Part shown: piece by piece, positions 1 through 7,883 of the stretch
Position numbering within the stretch: position 1 is the first letter of the stretch
Layout of the letters: each line of letters starts with the position of its first letter
Origin: Betaproteobacteria bacterium
GTDB taxonomy: Bacteria > Pseudomonadota > Gammaproteobacteria > Burkholderiales > Burkholderiaceae
Assembly: GCA_009927445.1 (NCBI GenBank)
Contig: RFMZ01000213.1
Coordinates: 45,158 to 109,157 of the forward strand
Reading direction: 5' to 3'
DNA length: 64,000 bases
Made by a program: the position numbers and the translations under genes
The notes under the pieces: model-generated
Databases searched by the model: none
The model's input: the letters and a program-made list of their open reading frames with translations, nothing else
What the model was told of the DNA's origin: nothing

Positions 1-473
1 TCCAAGGGTATGAATCCTTATCGAATTGCTTCAGTCGCTCTTTTAGTGGGTTTGATTGCCTTTAGTGCGGTCATTTTTTCGGAGCCAATGGAATCCCTTT
101 TGTTTCGTATAGGCTCATTTTTAATTGGTTTTGGAGCAGGATTATTTTCAGTAAGTACCTTAATTATTGCGATGCAGATGGATAACTTAGGTATGACTGG
201 ACTAGCATTGGGGCTTGGGGAGCAGTCAATACATCGGCCTCAGGTATCGCAATTTCTTAGGTGGATTGATTCGTGATGTGGTCTCAGATCTGGCTTTAAA
301 CGGCGTATTAGGAGAGGTGATGAATACTCCAGGCATCGGGTATAGCGTTGTATATCACATTGAAATTTATTTTATTCGCGACATTAGTTGCGATGGGCCC
401 ATTAGTTTTGTATCGGAAGAAAGAAGTAAAACTGCAAGCAACAAAGCTTGGATTTGTTGATTTACCAAGTTGA
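1..473 (+). CDS. lhaA: LhaA/PucC-family light-harvesting complex assembly protein, C-terminal part, three frameshifts as read
   Basis: The 3' end of a PucC/BCH2-family membrane protein that runs off the left edge. Family members help assemble light-harvesting complex 1 in the inner membrane. Bases 1-~210 read in frame 1 (hydrophobic segments, then GLALG). The conserved continuation (AWGAVNTSASGIAI, GGLIRDVV, GYSVVYHIEIY, ATLVAMGPL) is recovered only by restoring one base at each of three homopolymers: G4 at 210-213, T3 at 253-255 and T4 at 370-373. The restored frame ends at TGA 471-473, 22 bases before puhA. The position immediately before puhA is the usual lhaA position in proteobacterial photosynthesis clusters. 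The ORF track shows it as two unrelated short ORFs. Three run-length deletions in otherwise conserved sequence suggest base-calling error more than real decay. Confidence 0.85.
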
Positions 474-495
474 ATTTTTAATTAAGGAGATAGTT

Positions 496-1266
496 ATGAC
501 TGGAACTGGAGCAATTACCGCGTACTGGGATGTGGCATCAGTAGTATTTACCCTCTTCATTTTATTTTTTATTGGTTTGGTAGTTCATCTAACCCTAGAA
601 GGTAAAAGAGAGGGCTTTCCGCTGGAGACTGAACGCTATGGCACGATTAAAAATGAAGGCGGCATCTTAGGTATGCCAAGTTCAAAAATATTTAAAACAG
701 AGTTTGGTAAGACTTATGAAGCTCCATTAGCAACTCCGCCTGCGCCAGAGGTGTTAAATGCAGTCCCGGCGCACCACATGAATGGTGCACCACTGGTACC
801 GGTTGGTAACCCTTTGTTGGCTGGAGTTGGTCCTGGATCATATGCGAATCGAGCTGATGTGCCTGATGTAGGATTGCATGGTGAGCCTAGAATAGTACCC
901 CTTCGAAAACTCCCTAGTTTTAGTGTCTTAAAGGGTGACAAAAATCCGATTGGAATGCAAGTTTACGGTGCGGATGATCATTCTGCAGGAGTAATTTCTG
1001 ACGTCTGGATTGATCATATGGAATCGATGATTCGGTATTTAGAAATTCAATTAGCCGGCGGTGGCCATGTCCTGATGCCGATGAACTTTGCCAAAATTCA
1101 CTCTCATCGGGTATCTGTAAAGGCTATTCTAGCAGCCCAATTTAAGCAAGTACCAGTGATCAAAAATCCTGAGCAAATTACCTTGCTAGAAGAAGAAAAA
1201 ATTATGGCTTATTTTGGGGCGGGCACTTTATATGCAACTCCTCAGCGTCAGGAGCCAGTTGCATGA
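496..1266 (+). CDS. puhA: Photosynthetic reaction centre subunit H
   Basis: H subunit of the type-II reaction centre. It caps the L/M core on the cytoplasmic side and guides proton delivery to the secondary quinone. The 256-aa product has one N-terminal membrane helix (about residues 11-31, ASVVFTLFILFFIGLVV) followed by the soluble PRC-barrel-like domain with the family stretches FPLETERYG, RIVPLRKLPSF and GVISDVWIDHMESMIRYLE. Length matches the family (about 250-260 aa). The ORF track opens at 448, but ATG 496 has a clear AAGGAGA ribosome site at 484-490 and gives the normal short N-terminus, so I use 496. It overlaps puhB by ATGA, indicating translational coupling. Confidence 0.96.
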   Translation: MTGTGAITAYWDVASVVFTLFILFFIGLVVHLTLEGKREGFPLETERYGTIKNEGGILGMPSSKIFKTEFGKTYEAPLATPPAPEVLNAVPAHHMNGAPLVPVGNPLLAGVGPGSYANRADVPDVGLHGEPRIVPLRKLPSFSVLKGDKNPIGMQVYGADDHSAGVISDVWIDHMESMIRYLEIQLAGGGHVLMPMNFAKIHSHRVSVKAILAAQFKQVPVIKNPEQITLLEEEKIMAYFGAGTLYATPQRQEPVA

Positions 1267-1976
1267 GAACCGACCTCAATAATGGCCGAGAGTATGAGTT
1301 AGAGGCTGAATATGGCTTGCCGGAGACCTTGCCCAAAGATGAAAGAGTTCTTTGGCAGGGTTCGCCAAACCACTGGGTAATCGCGAAGGAAGTATTTTTT
1401 ATCCGCGTGGTTGCGGCTTATTTTTTAGCCATTATTTTGTATCAGCTCGTCGATGGTTACTACGCCGGTAGTTTGATTAATGGACTGCTTGTTTCTAGTG
1501 TATGGATGGCAGCATTAAGCTTAATCGGTTTATTACTATTATGGTCTTTAGCCTATTTGGTTAGTCGTACAACGGTCTACACCTTAACGAATAAGCGGAT
1601 TGTGATGCGAGTTGGGATTGTCTTGACGATGAGTTTTAACTTACCTCTCAAAACTATTGTGGCCGCAGATATTCGCAAAGGCAAAAAAGGCTTTGGAGAT
1701 ATTCCATTAACTATCTGTGCTGACACAAAGATTGCCTATGTCCATTTATGGCCGCACGCTAGACCGTTTCACTTGGCAAATCCAAAGCCGATGTTGCGGT
1801 GTATCGATCAAGTAGAGCATGTTTCAACACTATTGTCCAGAGCTTGGTGTGCAGAGCATCAAGTTGAATTAAATCAAGTTCAAAATGTGACCAAGACAAA
1901 CTTGGGTAGTTTTGGTAATAGCAACGATTCAGAGATACAACAAAATCAATTTCAACCTGGGCTAGGAACTTTATGA
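1263..1976 (+). CDS. puhB: Photosynthetic complex putative assembly protein PuhB
   Basis: PuhB is a membrane protein that assists reaction-centre assembly. The 237-aa product starts with a soluble segment containing LWQGSPNHWVIAKEVF, followed by two membrane helices (about residues 45-60 and 80-100). A bacterial PH-like domain then holds the family motifs TLTNKRIVMR, FGDIPLTIC and YVHLWPHARPF. The start ATG overlaps the puhA stop by four bases (ATGA), and the end overlaps puhC in the same way. Such tight coupling of puhA-puhB-puhC is typical of the family. The roughly 40-residue polar tail after the PH domain is rich in N and Q and looks poorly conserved. Confidence 0.94.
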   Translation: MRTDLNNGREYELEAEYGLPETLPKDERVLWQGSPNHWVIAKEVFFIRVVAAYFLAIILYQLVDGYYAGSLINGLLVSSVWMAALSLIGLLLLWSLAYLVSRTTVYTLTNKRIVMRVGIVLTMSFNLPLKTIVAADIRKGKKGFGDIPLTICADTKIAYVHLWPHARPFHLANPKPMLRCIDQVEHVSTLLSRAWCAEHQVELNQVQNVTKTNLGSFGNSNDSEIQQNQFQPGLGTL

Positions 1977-2431
1977 GCTATGTCTTTCCAAAATCTACGA
2001 TGCCTGTATCGCTCAAGGCAGCAATTATTTGTGTCCTCATTAGTGTTGTCGGATTTGTGATGTCACAATTATTTAATGACTACCGCTTAAGTAGGTTAGA
2101 TGAAGTGCCGGTTATATCTAGGATGTTGCAATTTAAAGATCAAAAAGATGGTGCTGTTTTAGTGATTGATGTAAAAAATAATGAAGTTTTGGAGGTGATT
2201 GAAGGTGAGGCGGGTTTTGTCCGTGGTGTCCTGCGAGCGATTAACCGAGAAAGGCGGATGCGAGGTATCTCGCAAGAGGAGCCAATGCAACTGGCGGCTT
2301 ATCAAGATGGTCGTTTGATTCTTGAGGATCCAAAAACAAAAGTATTGATCGAGTTAGAGTCATTTGGTAAGACCAATGCTGAATCATTTAGTACCTTACT
2401 GATGAAAAAGACGATGGTAAAGGGTTCCTAA
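1973..2431 (+). CDS. puhC: Photosynthetic complex assembly protein PuhC
   Basis: A 152-aa protein with one N-terminal membrane anchor (about residues 14-33) and a periplasmic domain. The VLVIDVKNNEVLEVIEGEAG stretch and the region FVRGVLRAINRERRMRG are characteristic of PuhC. The family is needed for efficient reaction-centre/light-harvesting-1 assembly. It follows puhB with an ATGA overlap and shares one base (TAATG) with the next ORF, so the four genes 496-2745 are almost certainly one coupled transcript. Confidence 0.92.
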   Translation: MSYVFPKSTMPVSLKAAIICVLISVVGFVMSQLFNDYRLSRLDEVPVISRMLQFKDQKDGAVLVIDVKNNEVLEVIEGEAGFVRGVLRAINRERRMRGISQEEPMQLAAYQDGRLILEDPKTKVLIELESFGKTNAESFSTLLMKKTMVKGS

Positions 2432-2745
2432 TGAGTAAGCAAATAGTCCCTTATCAATTAGAGATGGCTAATACTTGGGAAGATTTATATGCCCATGTTG
2501 ACTTATATGATGTGGATCTTGGTCCTGGGGATATTGTGCAATTAATTGATGCGCCAATAACACTAGCGTATGGTCAAAAGAGGGTTGTCCAGGGTCAGGC
2601 TAAGTATAGGAGGGCCAGTTTATTCTCACGATTTTGGACGCGTTTTATTGCCAGATTTGAGATTACCATGTTGTATGAGGTCAGTTTTTCTTCAACTAGG
2701 TACTATAAAAATAGCGTGCCTAAATTGCATCAAAAACCCATATAA
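2431..2745 (+). CDS. Conserved photosynthesis-cluster protein of unknown function (between puhC and acsF)
   Basis: A 104-aa soluble protein whose ATG overlaps the puhC stop codon (TAATG) and which ends 23 bases before acsF. There is no signal peptide or membrane helix. Visible features are an acidic first half (LYAHVDLYDVDLGPGDIVQL) and a basic segment, RRASLFSRFWTRFIARFEI, followed by YEVSF. A small ORF often sits between puhC and acsF in proteobacterial clusters, and I believe this is that gene, but I know no function for it. Coupling to puhC and acsF suggests a role in complex assembly or in the cyclase step; this is inference from position. Confidence 0.8.
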   Translation: MSKQIVPYQLEMANTWEDLYAHVDLYDVDLGPGDIVQLIDAPITLAYGQKRVVQGQAKYRRASLFSRFWTRFIARFEITMLYEVSFSSTRYYKNSVPKLHQKPI

Positions 2746-2768
2746 CCACTTATTTTTCGGAACTCACT

Positions 2769-3842
2769 ATGAATACATTAGCCCAAGATTTTCAAGCTGG
2801 ACAGATTAATGAAGCGACAGATAGGGCATTAGAAAATACCATGCTAAGTCCGCGATTTTATACGACGGATTTTAAGGAAATGGACCGCATGAGCACCGGT
2901 AGCAGTCGGGTTCAGTGGGATCAGTTAATGCAGGAGTTTGCCAATGATCCCAATAATGCCCACTTTCAAAGACCAGCAGATATGGTTAACGATTATTCAG
3001 ATTTGCCGGAGGGCTTATATCAAGAGTTTTTAGATTTTTTAATCAGTTCGATCACTTCAGAATTTTCTGGTTGTGTGTTGTACGCCGAAATTAAGAAAAA
3101 GATTTCTAATCCTGACTTAAAAGATCTTTTTGGTTATATGGCTCGCGACGAGAGTCGGCATGCTGGCTTCATTAATCAGTGGTTAAAGGACTTTGGTATT
3201 GGCGTAGATTTAGGATTTTTGGCGAGGACAAAAAAATATACATTTTTTAAGCCCAAATTTATTTTTTACGCCACCTACTTATCAGAAAAAATTGGTTACG
3301 CGCGTTACATTAAGATTTTTAGGCAAGTGGAGAAGCATCCCGAGTTTCGATTTCATCCCATATTTTTATGGTTTGAGAAATGGTGTAATGACGAATTCCG
3401 TCATGGAGAAGCTTTTGCCTTATTAATGCGATCAAATCCGGAGTTACTCAGGGGTACAAATCGTTTATGGATCCGTTTTTTCTTACTAGCTGTTTTTGCC
3501 ACGATGTATGTTCGTGATCATGCTAGGGTGGAGTTTCATGAAGCATTAGGTATTACACCGACGCAGTATGACAAAGAAGTCTTGCAACTAACTTCTGATA
3601 TTACAAAGCAGGTATTTCCATTTACGCTCAATTTAAGTGATTCTCGGATGTGGGAGGGCTTTGCCAAACTAAAAGATTTTTCCGATCGGATTGAAGAACA
3701 GAAGTTATTACCGGGCGTGCTTCCAGTTGTAAAGCGCTTATATTTAGGTCTGCGAGCCGGAATTACTTTTTTTGGTTTGTATCTACTACCGGTGGTCCCG
3801 AATGAATTACCTGCGGATGTTCGTCTGCAGCCAGTTTGGTAA
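2769..3842 (+). CDS. acsF: Aerobic magnesium-protoporphyrin IX monomethyl ester (oxidative) cyclase, diiron subunit
   Basis: AcsF forms the isocyclic E ring of (bacterio)chlorophyll using O2, so it marks an aerobic pigment pathway. The 357-aa product carries the carboxylate-bridged diiron signature: EFSGCVLYAE (about residues 98-107), DESRH (127-131) and DEFRHGE (208-214). Length and the TTDFKEMDRM opening fit the family. The Shine-Dalgarno sequence before ATG 2769 is weak, but the start agrees with the usual N-terminus. It overlaps the TTG of the longer puhE reading by a few bases. An electron-donating or accessory partner of the cyclase is not seen in the window and may lie to the left. Confidence 0.96.
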   Translation: MNTLAQDFQAGQINEATDRALENTMLSPRFYTTDFKEMDRMSTGSSRVQWDQLMQEFANDPNNAHFQRPADMVNDYSDLPEGLYQEFLDFLISSITSEFSGCVLYAEIKKKISNPDLKDLFGYMARDESRHAGFINQWLKDFGIGVDLGFLARTKKYTFFKPKFIFYATYLSEKIGYARYIKIFRQVEKHPEFRFHPIFLWFEKWCNDEFRHGEAFALLMRSNPELLRGTNRLWIRFFLLAVFATMYVRDHARVEFHEALGITPTQYDKEVLQLTSDITKQVFPFTLNLSDSRMWEGFAKLKDFSDRIEEQKLLPGVLPVVKRLYLGLRAGITFFGLYLLPVVPNELPADVRLQPVW

Positions 3843-3850
3843 AGGATGGT

Positions 3851-4612
3851 ATGGCCGCATTATTGCCCCCCTTTCTTTTTACAATTTTTGTATGGTGGTT
3901 TAGTACGGGATTTATTTTGTGGTTGGATCGCCTTGCCCCGAAATTTTTCAGGGGAATTATGGCGGTCAATACCTTAGTTTTAATGGCGGCTTTTTACGGC
4001 CTGAGTATGAGTAGTCGATCGGACACAGTTGCCAGTACCTACTGTGCTTTTACTTGTGCGTTACTGATTTGGGGTTGGCAAGAATTAGGATTTTTATTGG
4101 GCTATGTAACTGGCTCAAGACGAACTGCATGTCCGGAAGGGGCAACAGGGTGGCGCAGAGCGAGATATGCGTTTGAAGCTGTTAATCATCATGAACTCGC
4201 TTTAATCTTATTGGGGGTTGGAATTTTCCTAATTAGTATAGATGCCACGAACTTAACTGGTTTGTGGACTTTTGTTATTTTATGGTTGATGCGACAAAGT
4301 GCGAAATTAAATATTTTCCTTGGGGTATTAAACCTGAATGAAAATTTCTTACCAAACCATTTAAAGTATTTACAAACTTATTTTAGGCGTCGGCCGATGA
4401 ATTTTTTGATGCCAATATCTATCCTAGGGTCTTTCATTTTTGTTGTGCCTTTGTGGGGCGGCGCATCAACGTCTGGTGTCTTGCCACACGAGATTGTTTC
4501 TAGCACGATCTTAGCAACGCTTTTGTCTCTAGCCATTTTGGAGCATATTTTATTAGTTTTACCAGTGCAAATAGAATTTTTGTGGAAGTGGGGATTTCGT
4601 CATGAAAGTTAG
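3851..4612 (+). CDS. puhE: PuhE, DUF3623 integral membrane protein of the photosynthesis cluster
   Basis: A 253-aa polytopic membrane protein, about seven helices, of the PuhE/DUF3623 family, proposed to modulate pigment or reaction-centre assembly. Recognisable parts are the loop SRRTACPEGATGWRRARYAF, the segment NHHELALILLG and the loop NLNENFLPNHLKYLQTYFRR. The ORF track begins at a TTG (3836) inside acsF. ATG 3851 has an AAAGGA ribosome site at 3841-3846 and is the better start. It lies directly after acsF and before ispH. Confidence 0.9.
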   Translation: MAALLPPFLFTIFVWWFSTGFILWLDRLAPKFFRGIMAVNTLVLMAAFYGLSMSSRSDTVASTYCAFTCALLIWGWQELGFLLGYVTGSRRTACPEGATGWRRARYAFEAVNHHELALILLGVGIFLISIDATNLTGLWTFVILWLMRQSAKLNIFLGVLNLNENFLPNHLKYLQTYFRRRPMNFLMPISILGSFIFVVPLWGGASTSGVLPHEIVSSTILATLLSLAILEHILLVLPVQIEFLWKWGFRHES

Positions 4613-4652
4613 CCATCGCATGTAGCGATTTGGTGCAGGGAGATTTGTTGAT

Positions 4653-5591
4653 ATGGGACATTTAGATGCGGAAATATTACTAGCGCAGCCAAGAGGTTTT
4701 TGCGCTGGTGTGGACCGTGCGATCAGTATTGTTCAGGAGGCGTTGAACCGATTTGGTGCGCCAATTTATGTGCGTCATCAAATTATTCATAATGCGCGCG
4801 TGATTGCTGAGTTAACAGCTCAGGGAGCGGTTTTTATTAATGAGTTAGACGAAGTGCCGGCTGGCGCAACATTGATTTTTAGTGCGCACGGTGTTTCAGC
4901 GAAGGTCCGTACACAAGCAAGCGCTAGAGACTTTAGAATTTTTGATGCCACTTGTCCGTTAGTGAACAAGGTGCATGCCGAGGTCAAGAAATTACATTTT
5001 GGGGGCATGCAGATTGTAATGATTGGTCACGCTGGCCACCCTGAGGTTGAGGGCACGATGGGACAGGTCGTTGATCGCATTCATTTAGTGCAAGAAATTG
5101 CGGATGTGGATGCGCTACATTTTCCTGAGAATACACAGGTAGCCTACGTTACCCAAACTACCTTATCGATTGATGAGACAAGAGATATCATAGCGGCTTT
5201 AGAAATACGTTTTCCCCAGATACAGCATCCCAAAAAACAAGATATTTGTTATGCTACACAAAATCGCCAGGATGCTGTTAAGGAGCTTGTGCCAATGGTC
5301 GATGTTGTCATTGTGGTGGGAAGTCCGAACAGTTCAAACTCCAATCGATTAAGAGAGTTAGGGCAGCGTCTTGGCGTGCGTTCATACTTGGTTGATCATC
5401 CAGATCAGCTTGAAAGAGCTTGGTTTGAGGGTCAAAAGCGCGTTGGACTAACTGCTGGGGCTTCAGCCCCAGAAAGTCTCACACAAGAGATTTTGGAGCG
5501 CATTCGTGACTTCGGCCCAAGGGTTGTAAAGACATTACCAGGTGTAGAGGAAAATACCATCTTTGCCCTGCCTAAGGGATTAGGAAAGTAA
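4653..5591 (+). CDS. ispH: 4-hydroxy-3-methylbut-2-enyl diphosphate reductase (IspH/LytB)
   Basis: The last enzyme of the MEP isoprenoid pathway. It reduces HMBPP to IPP and DMAPP with a [4Fe-4S] cluster. The three cluster cysteines are in GFCAGV (Cys17), DATCPLV and [10 protein letters not shown]. The HGVS and SSNSNRL motifs are also present, and 312 aa is the usual length. It follows puhE in the same direction and is closed by a terminator, so it seems to be the last gene of the puh/acsF unit. Its place here ties isoprenoid supply (geranylgeranyl tail, carotenoids) to photosystem expression. Whether a second housekeeping copy exists elsewhere cannot be seen. Confidence 0.95.
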   Translation: MGHLDAEILLAQPRGFCAGVDRAISIVQEALNRFGAPIYVRHQIIHNARVIAELTAQGAVFINELDEVPAGATLIFSAHGVSAKVRTQASARDFRIFDATCPLVNKVHAEVKKLHFGGMQIVMIGHAGHPEVEGTMGQVVDRIHLVQEIADVDALHFPENTQVAYVTQTTLSIDETRDIIAALEIRFPQIQHPKKQDICYATQNRQDAVKELVPMVDVVIVVGSPNSSNSNRLRELGQRLGVRSYLVDHPDQLERAWFEGQKRVGLTAGASAPESLTQEILERIRDFGPRVVKTLPGVEENTIFALPKGLGK

Positions 5592-5601
5592 AATCCCTGA
5601 C

Positions 5602-5623
5602 ATAGGGAAATCCCTATATTTTT
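5602..5623 (+). terminator. Rho-independent terminator after ispH
   Basis: A perfect inverted repeat, ATAGGGA/TCCCTAT (5602-5608 and 5611-5617), is followed by ATTTTT. It lies 11 bases after the ispH stop. The stem is short and the loop tight (AA, or AAAT if one pair opens), so strength is uncertain. Its position just ahead of the bchG promoter region fits the end of one unit and the start of the next. Confidence 0.6.
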
Positions 5624-5646
5624 CAATATCTTAAAGATGAAATAAG

Positions 5647-5690
5647 TGTAAAATTTAGTTGACGTTTATACATGTCAATGTAAAAATACA
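5647..5690 (+). promoter_or_regulatory. Tandem PpsR/CrtJ-type operator (two TGT-N12-ACA boxes, 8 bp apart)
   Basis: TGTCAATGTAAAAATACA at 5673-5690 is an exact TGT-N12-ACA palindrome, the recognition pattern of the photosynthesis repressor/regulator PpsR (CrtJ). TGTAAAATTTAGTTGACG at 5647-5664 is a second copy with one mismatch in the last base (ACG). The boxes are 8 bp apart, the spacing known for cooperative CrtJ/PpsR binding. One box covers the proposed -35 and the other the proposed -10 of bchG. The regulator gene is not in the window. Confidence 0.72.
5659..5687 (+). promoter_or_regulatory. Predicted sigma-70-like promoter of the bchG-dxs unit, possibly leaderless
   Basis: TTGACG (5659-5664) is a good -35. 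A weaker -10, TAAAAA (5681-5686, 16 bp spacing) or AAAAAT (5682-5687, 17 bp), follows. The expected start point then falls at about 5693-5694, on the bchG ATG itself, and no Shine-Dalgarno sequence is visible. This fits a leaderless mRNA but has not been shown. Confidence 0.5.
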
Positions 5691-5693
5691 CTT

Positions 5694-6566
5694 ATGAAAT
5701 TTACTGCTTTTATCGAGTTATTAAAGCCTATCACATGGTTTCCACCCATGTGGGCTTTTATTTGCGGGGCTATTACCGCGGGTACTGCGCTGGGTGGTCA
5801 GTGGGAAATTCTTCTTTTGGGGCTCTTACTCACAGGGCCATTAGTTTGTGCATCTAGTCAAGCAGTCAATGATTGGTTTGATCGGCATGTAGACGCGATC
5901 AATGAACCGAATAGACCGATACCATCAGGCCGGATTCCAGGGCGTTGGGGGTTGTATTTAGGGATCATTTGGTCGATTCTGTCTTTAGTCATTGGTGCGC
6001 AATTAGGTCCTTGGGGACTCGGTGCAACTGCTTTGGCGATTATTTTTTCTTGGGCTTATAGTATGCCCCCCGTGCGCTTAAAACAAAATGGTTGGTGGGG
6101 AAATTTAGCATGTGCAATGAGCTACGAAGGTTTAGCGTGGATTACTGGCGCTGCTCTTTTGTCAATCACAGCCTCACCAAGCCAACCATCCCTTTTATTT
6201 GCAGGTTTATATAGTTTAGGCGCGCACGGAATAATGACGCTCAATGATTTTAAAGCAATCGAGGGCGATCAAAAAATGGGTATTCGCTCCTTACCCGTTC
6301 AGTTAGGGGCGAATCGAGCGGCCCAACTAGCCTGTTTGATTATGCTGATCCCACAATGCATCGTGATTGGATTTTTATTTTTCATGGAGCAAGAGATACA
6401 CGCATTTTTTATTGGTATCTTGGTACTTGCGCAATTAGTTCTGATGAGATATTTTTTACGCGATCCAATTAAAAGAGCACTTTTCTATAGTGGCTTTGGC
6501 GTGCCTCTTTTTGTCAGTGGCATGATGGTAGCGGCATTTGGCATACGACATATGGGTGGTCATTAG
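5694..6566 (+). CDS. bchG: Bacteriochlorophyll synthase (chlorophyll synthase) BchG
   Basis: A UbiA-superfamily membrane prenyltransferase that attaches the C20 tail (geranylgeranyl or phytyl diphosphate) to bacteriochlorophyllide a. The 290-aa protein has the opening ELLKPITWFPPMWAF. The first Mg-diphosphate motif, NDWFDRHVDAINEPNRPIPS, lies at about residues 59-78 and the second, NDFKAIEGD, at about 183-191. About eight to nine membrane helices are visible. ATG 5694 gives the family N-terminus. It stands directly behind the PpsR-type boxes and shares one base (TAGTG) with the next gene, so it is the first gene of a coupled unit. Confidence 0.96.
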   Translation: MKFTAFIELLKPITWFPPMWAFICGAITAGTALGGQWEILLLGLLLTGPLVCASSQAVNDWFDRHVDAINEPNRPIPSGRIPGRWGLYLGIIWSILSLVIGAQLGPWGLGATALAIIFSWAYSMPPVRLKQNGWWGNLACAMSYEGLAWITGAALLSITASPSQPSLLFAGLYSLGAHGIMTLNDFKAIEGDQKMGIRSLPVQLGANRAAQLACLIMLIPQCIVIGFLFFMEQEIHAFFIGILVLAQLVLMRYFLRDPIKRALFYSGFGVPLFVSGMMVAAFGIRHMGGH

Positions 6567-7855
6567 TGTTAGCTCTGAGTCCAATTCAAAGTCTAGGCTG
6601 GCTAAGTATTATCCGCCTCGGATTTGTGCAGACTTCAATTGGCGCTATTGTGGTGATGACAACTTCTACTTTAAATCGCATTATGGTGGTCGAGCTGGCT
6701 TTACCAGCTATCTTGCCGGGCCTATTAGTTGCCTTTCATTATTTCGTGCAAGTAATCAGGCCTAGGATGGGTTTTGCATCAGATCAAGGCTTATATAAAA
6801 CGCCATGGATTTTAGGCGGAATTATCGTGTTAGGCCTTGGTGGGATTGGGGCTGCGATTGGAACGGTCATGATGGCAGAAAACGTCTTGCAGGGAATTAT
6901 CGTTTCCTTTTTTGCATTTTTAATGATTGGTATTGGCGTGAGCATGAGCGGTACTTCTTTATTAGCTCTTCTTGCAAAAAGTGTTGATGATCAAAAACGT
7001 GCGGCGGCAGCAACAATTGTTTGGTTGATGATGATTTTTGGATTTGCCGTAACGAGTATTTTGATTGGAAAATTTTTAGACCCATACTCTCCAGATAAGG
7101 TCATACAAATAGCCATTGTTGTGGCGATTGTTGGCTTTATAGTGACCTATTTAGCATTGCTTCAACTAGAAAAGGGTATCGAGGTAATTCCACCAACCAA
7201 GGTTATTTCAAATCCACTCACCTTCACACAATCTTTTCGTGAGATGTGGAATGACCTGGATATACGTCAATTCACAATCTTTATATTTATATCGATGCTG
7301 GCATTTAGTTCCCAGGATTTAATTATGGAACCATTTGCTGGACTCGTGTTTGACTATACGGTAGGGCAAACTACGAGTTTATCTGGCTTACAACACAGTG
7401 GGGTGCTAAGCGGTATGTTATTAGTAGCCTTTTGCGGTAGCTCTCGACTGAGGAAGTATTTTGGGTCGCTCAAGTCTTGGATTTTTTATGGCTGTTTAAC
7501 CTCCGCATTAGCAATGATGGGTTTGGCAATAGGGGCTTTTGTTGGTAAACCATGGCCACTAGATATGAATGTTTTTCTACTGGGGTTGGCAAATGGGGCA
7601 TTTTCGATTGCTGCAATCGGCTCGATGATGCGTCTTGCAGTAGCTGATGGTTTAGGAAAAGAGGGCGTCAGGATTGGTTTATGGGGAGGTGCGCAAGCCA
7701 TTGCATTTGGCCTAGGCGGTCTATTAGGTGCATCGGTTAGTGACTTAGCTCGCCTATTCATGTCAGAGACTGCAAACGCATACACTCTCGTATTTGCATT
7801 GGAATCATTACTGTTTTTGTACTCAGCAAAATTAGCCGTAAGCATTCGTCGATAA
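6566..7855 (+). CDS. PucC/BCH2-family major facilitator protein between bchG and bchP
   Basis: A 429-aa, twelve-helix protein of the PucC/BCH2 branch of the major facilitator superfamily, often called bch2 or orf428 when it sits between bchG and bchP. Features include IRLGFVQTSIGAIVVMTTSTLNRIMVVELALPA near the N-terminus (first part cited), the conserved loop SFREMWNDLDIRQF, and GLWGGAQAIAFGLGG near the C-terminus. It is a paralogue of the truncated lhaA at the left edge. The GTG start overlaps the bchG stop by one base. Family members are linked to assembly of light-harvesting complexes or bacteriochlorophyll delivery; the exact substrate is not known. Confidence 0.9.
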   Translation: MLALSPIQSLGWLSIIRLGFVQTSIGAIVVMTTSTLNRIMVVELALPAILPGLLVAFHYFVQVIRPRMGFASDQGLYKTPWILGGIIVLGLGGIGAAIGTVMMAENVLQGIIVSFFAFLMIGIGVSMSGTSLLALLAKSVDDQKRAAAATIVWLMMIFGFAVTSILIGKFLDPYSPDKVIQIAIVVAIVGFIVTYLALLQLEKGIEVIPPTKVISNPLTFTQSFREMWNDLDIRQFTIFIFISMLAFSSQDLIMEPFAGLVFDYTVGQTTSLSGLQHSGVLSGMLLVAFCGSSRLRKYFGSLKSWIFYGCLTSALAMMGLAIGAFVGKPWPLDMNVFLLGLANGAFSIAAIGSMMRLAVADGLGKEGVRIGLWGGAQAIAFGLGGLLGASVSDLARLFMSETANAYTLVFALESLLFLYSAKLAVSIRR

Positions 7856-7883
7856 ATACCATGAGAAAATTAGGAAGAACAAT

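Noticed and set aside
215-460. Stand-alone 81-aa ORF
   Set aside because: Its first half is the lhaA C-terminus in a shifted frame and its end is out of frame; explained by run-length losses.
448-498. Longer N-terminus for puhA
   Set aside because: It overlaps the end of lhaA, and the AAGGAGA site clearly serves ATG 496.
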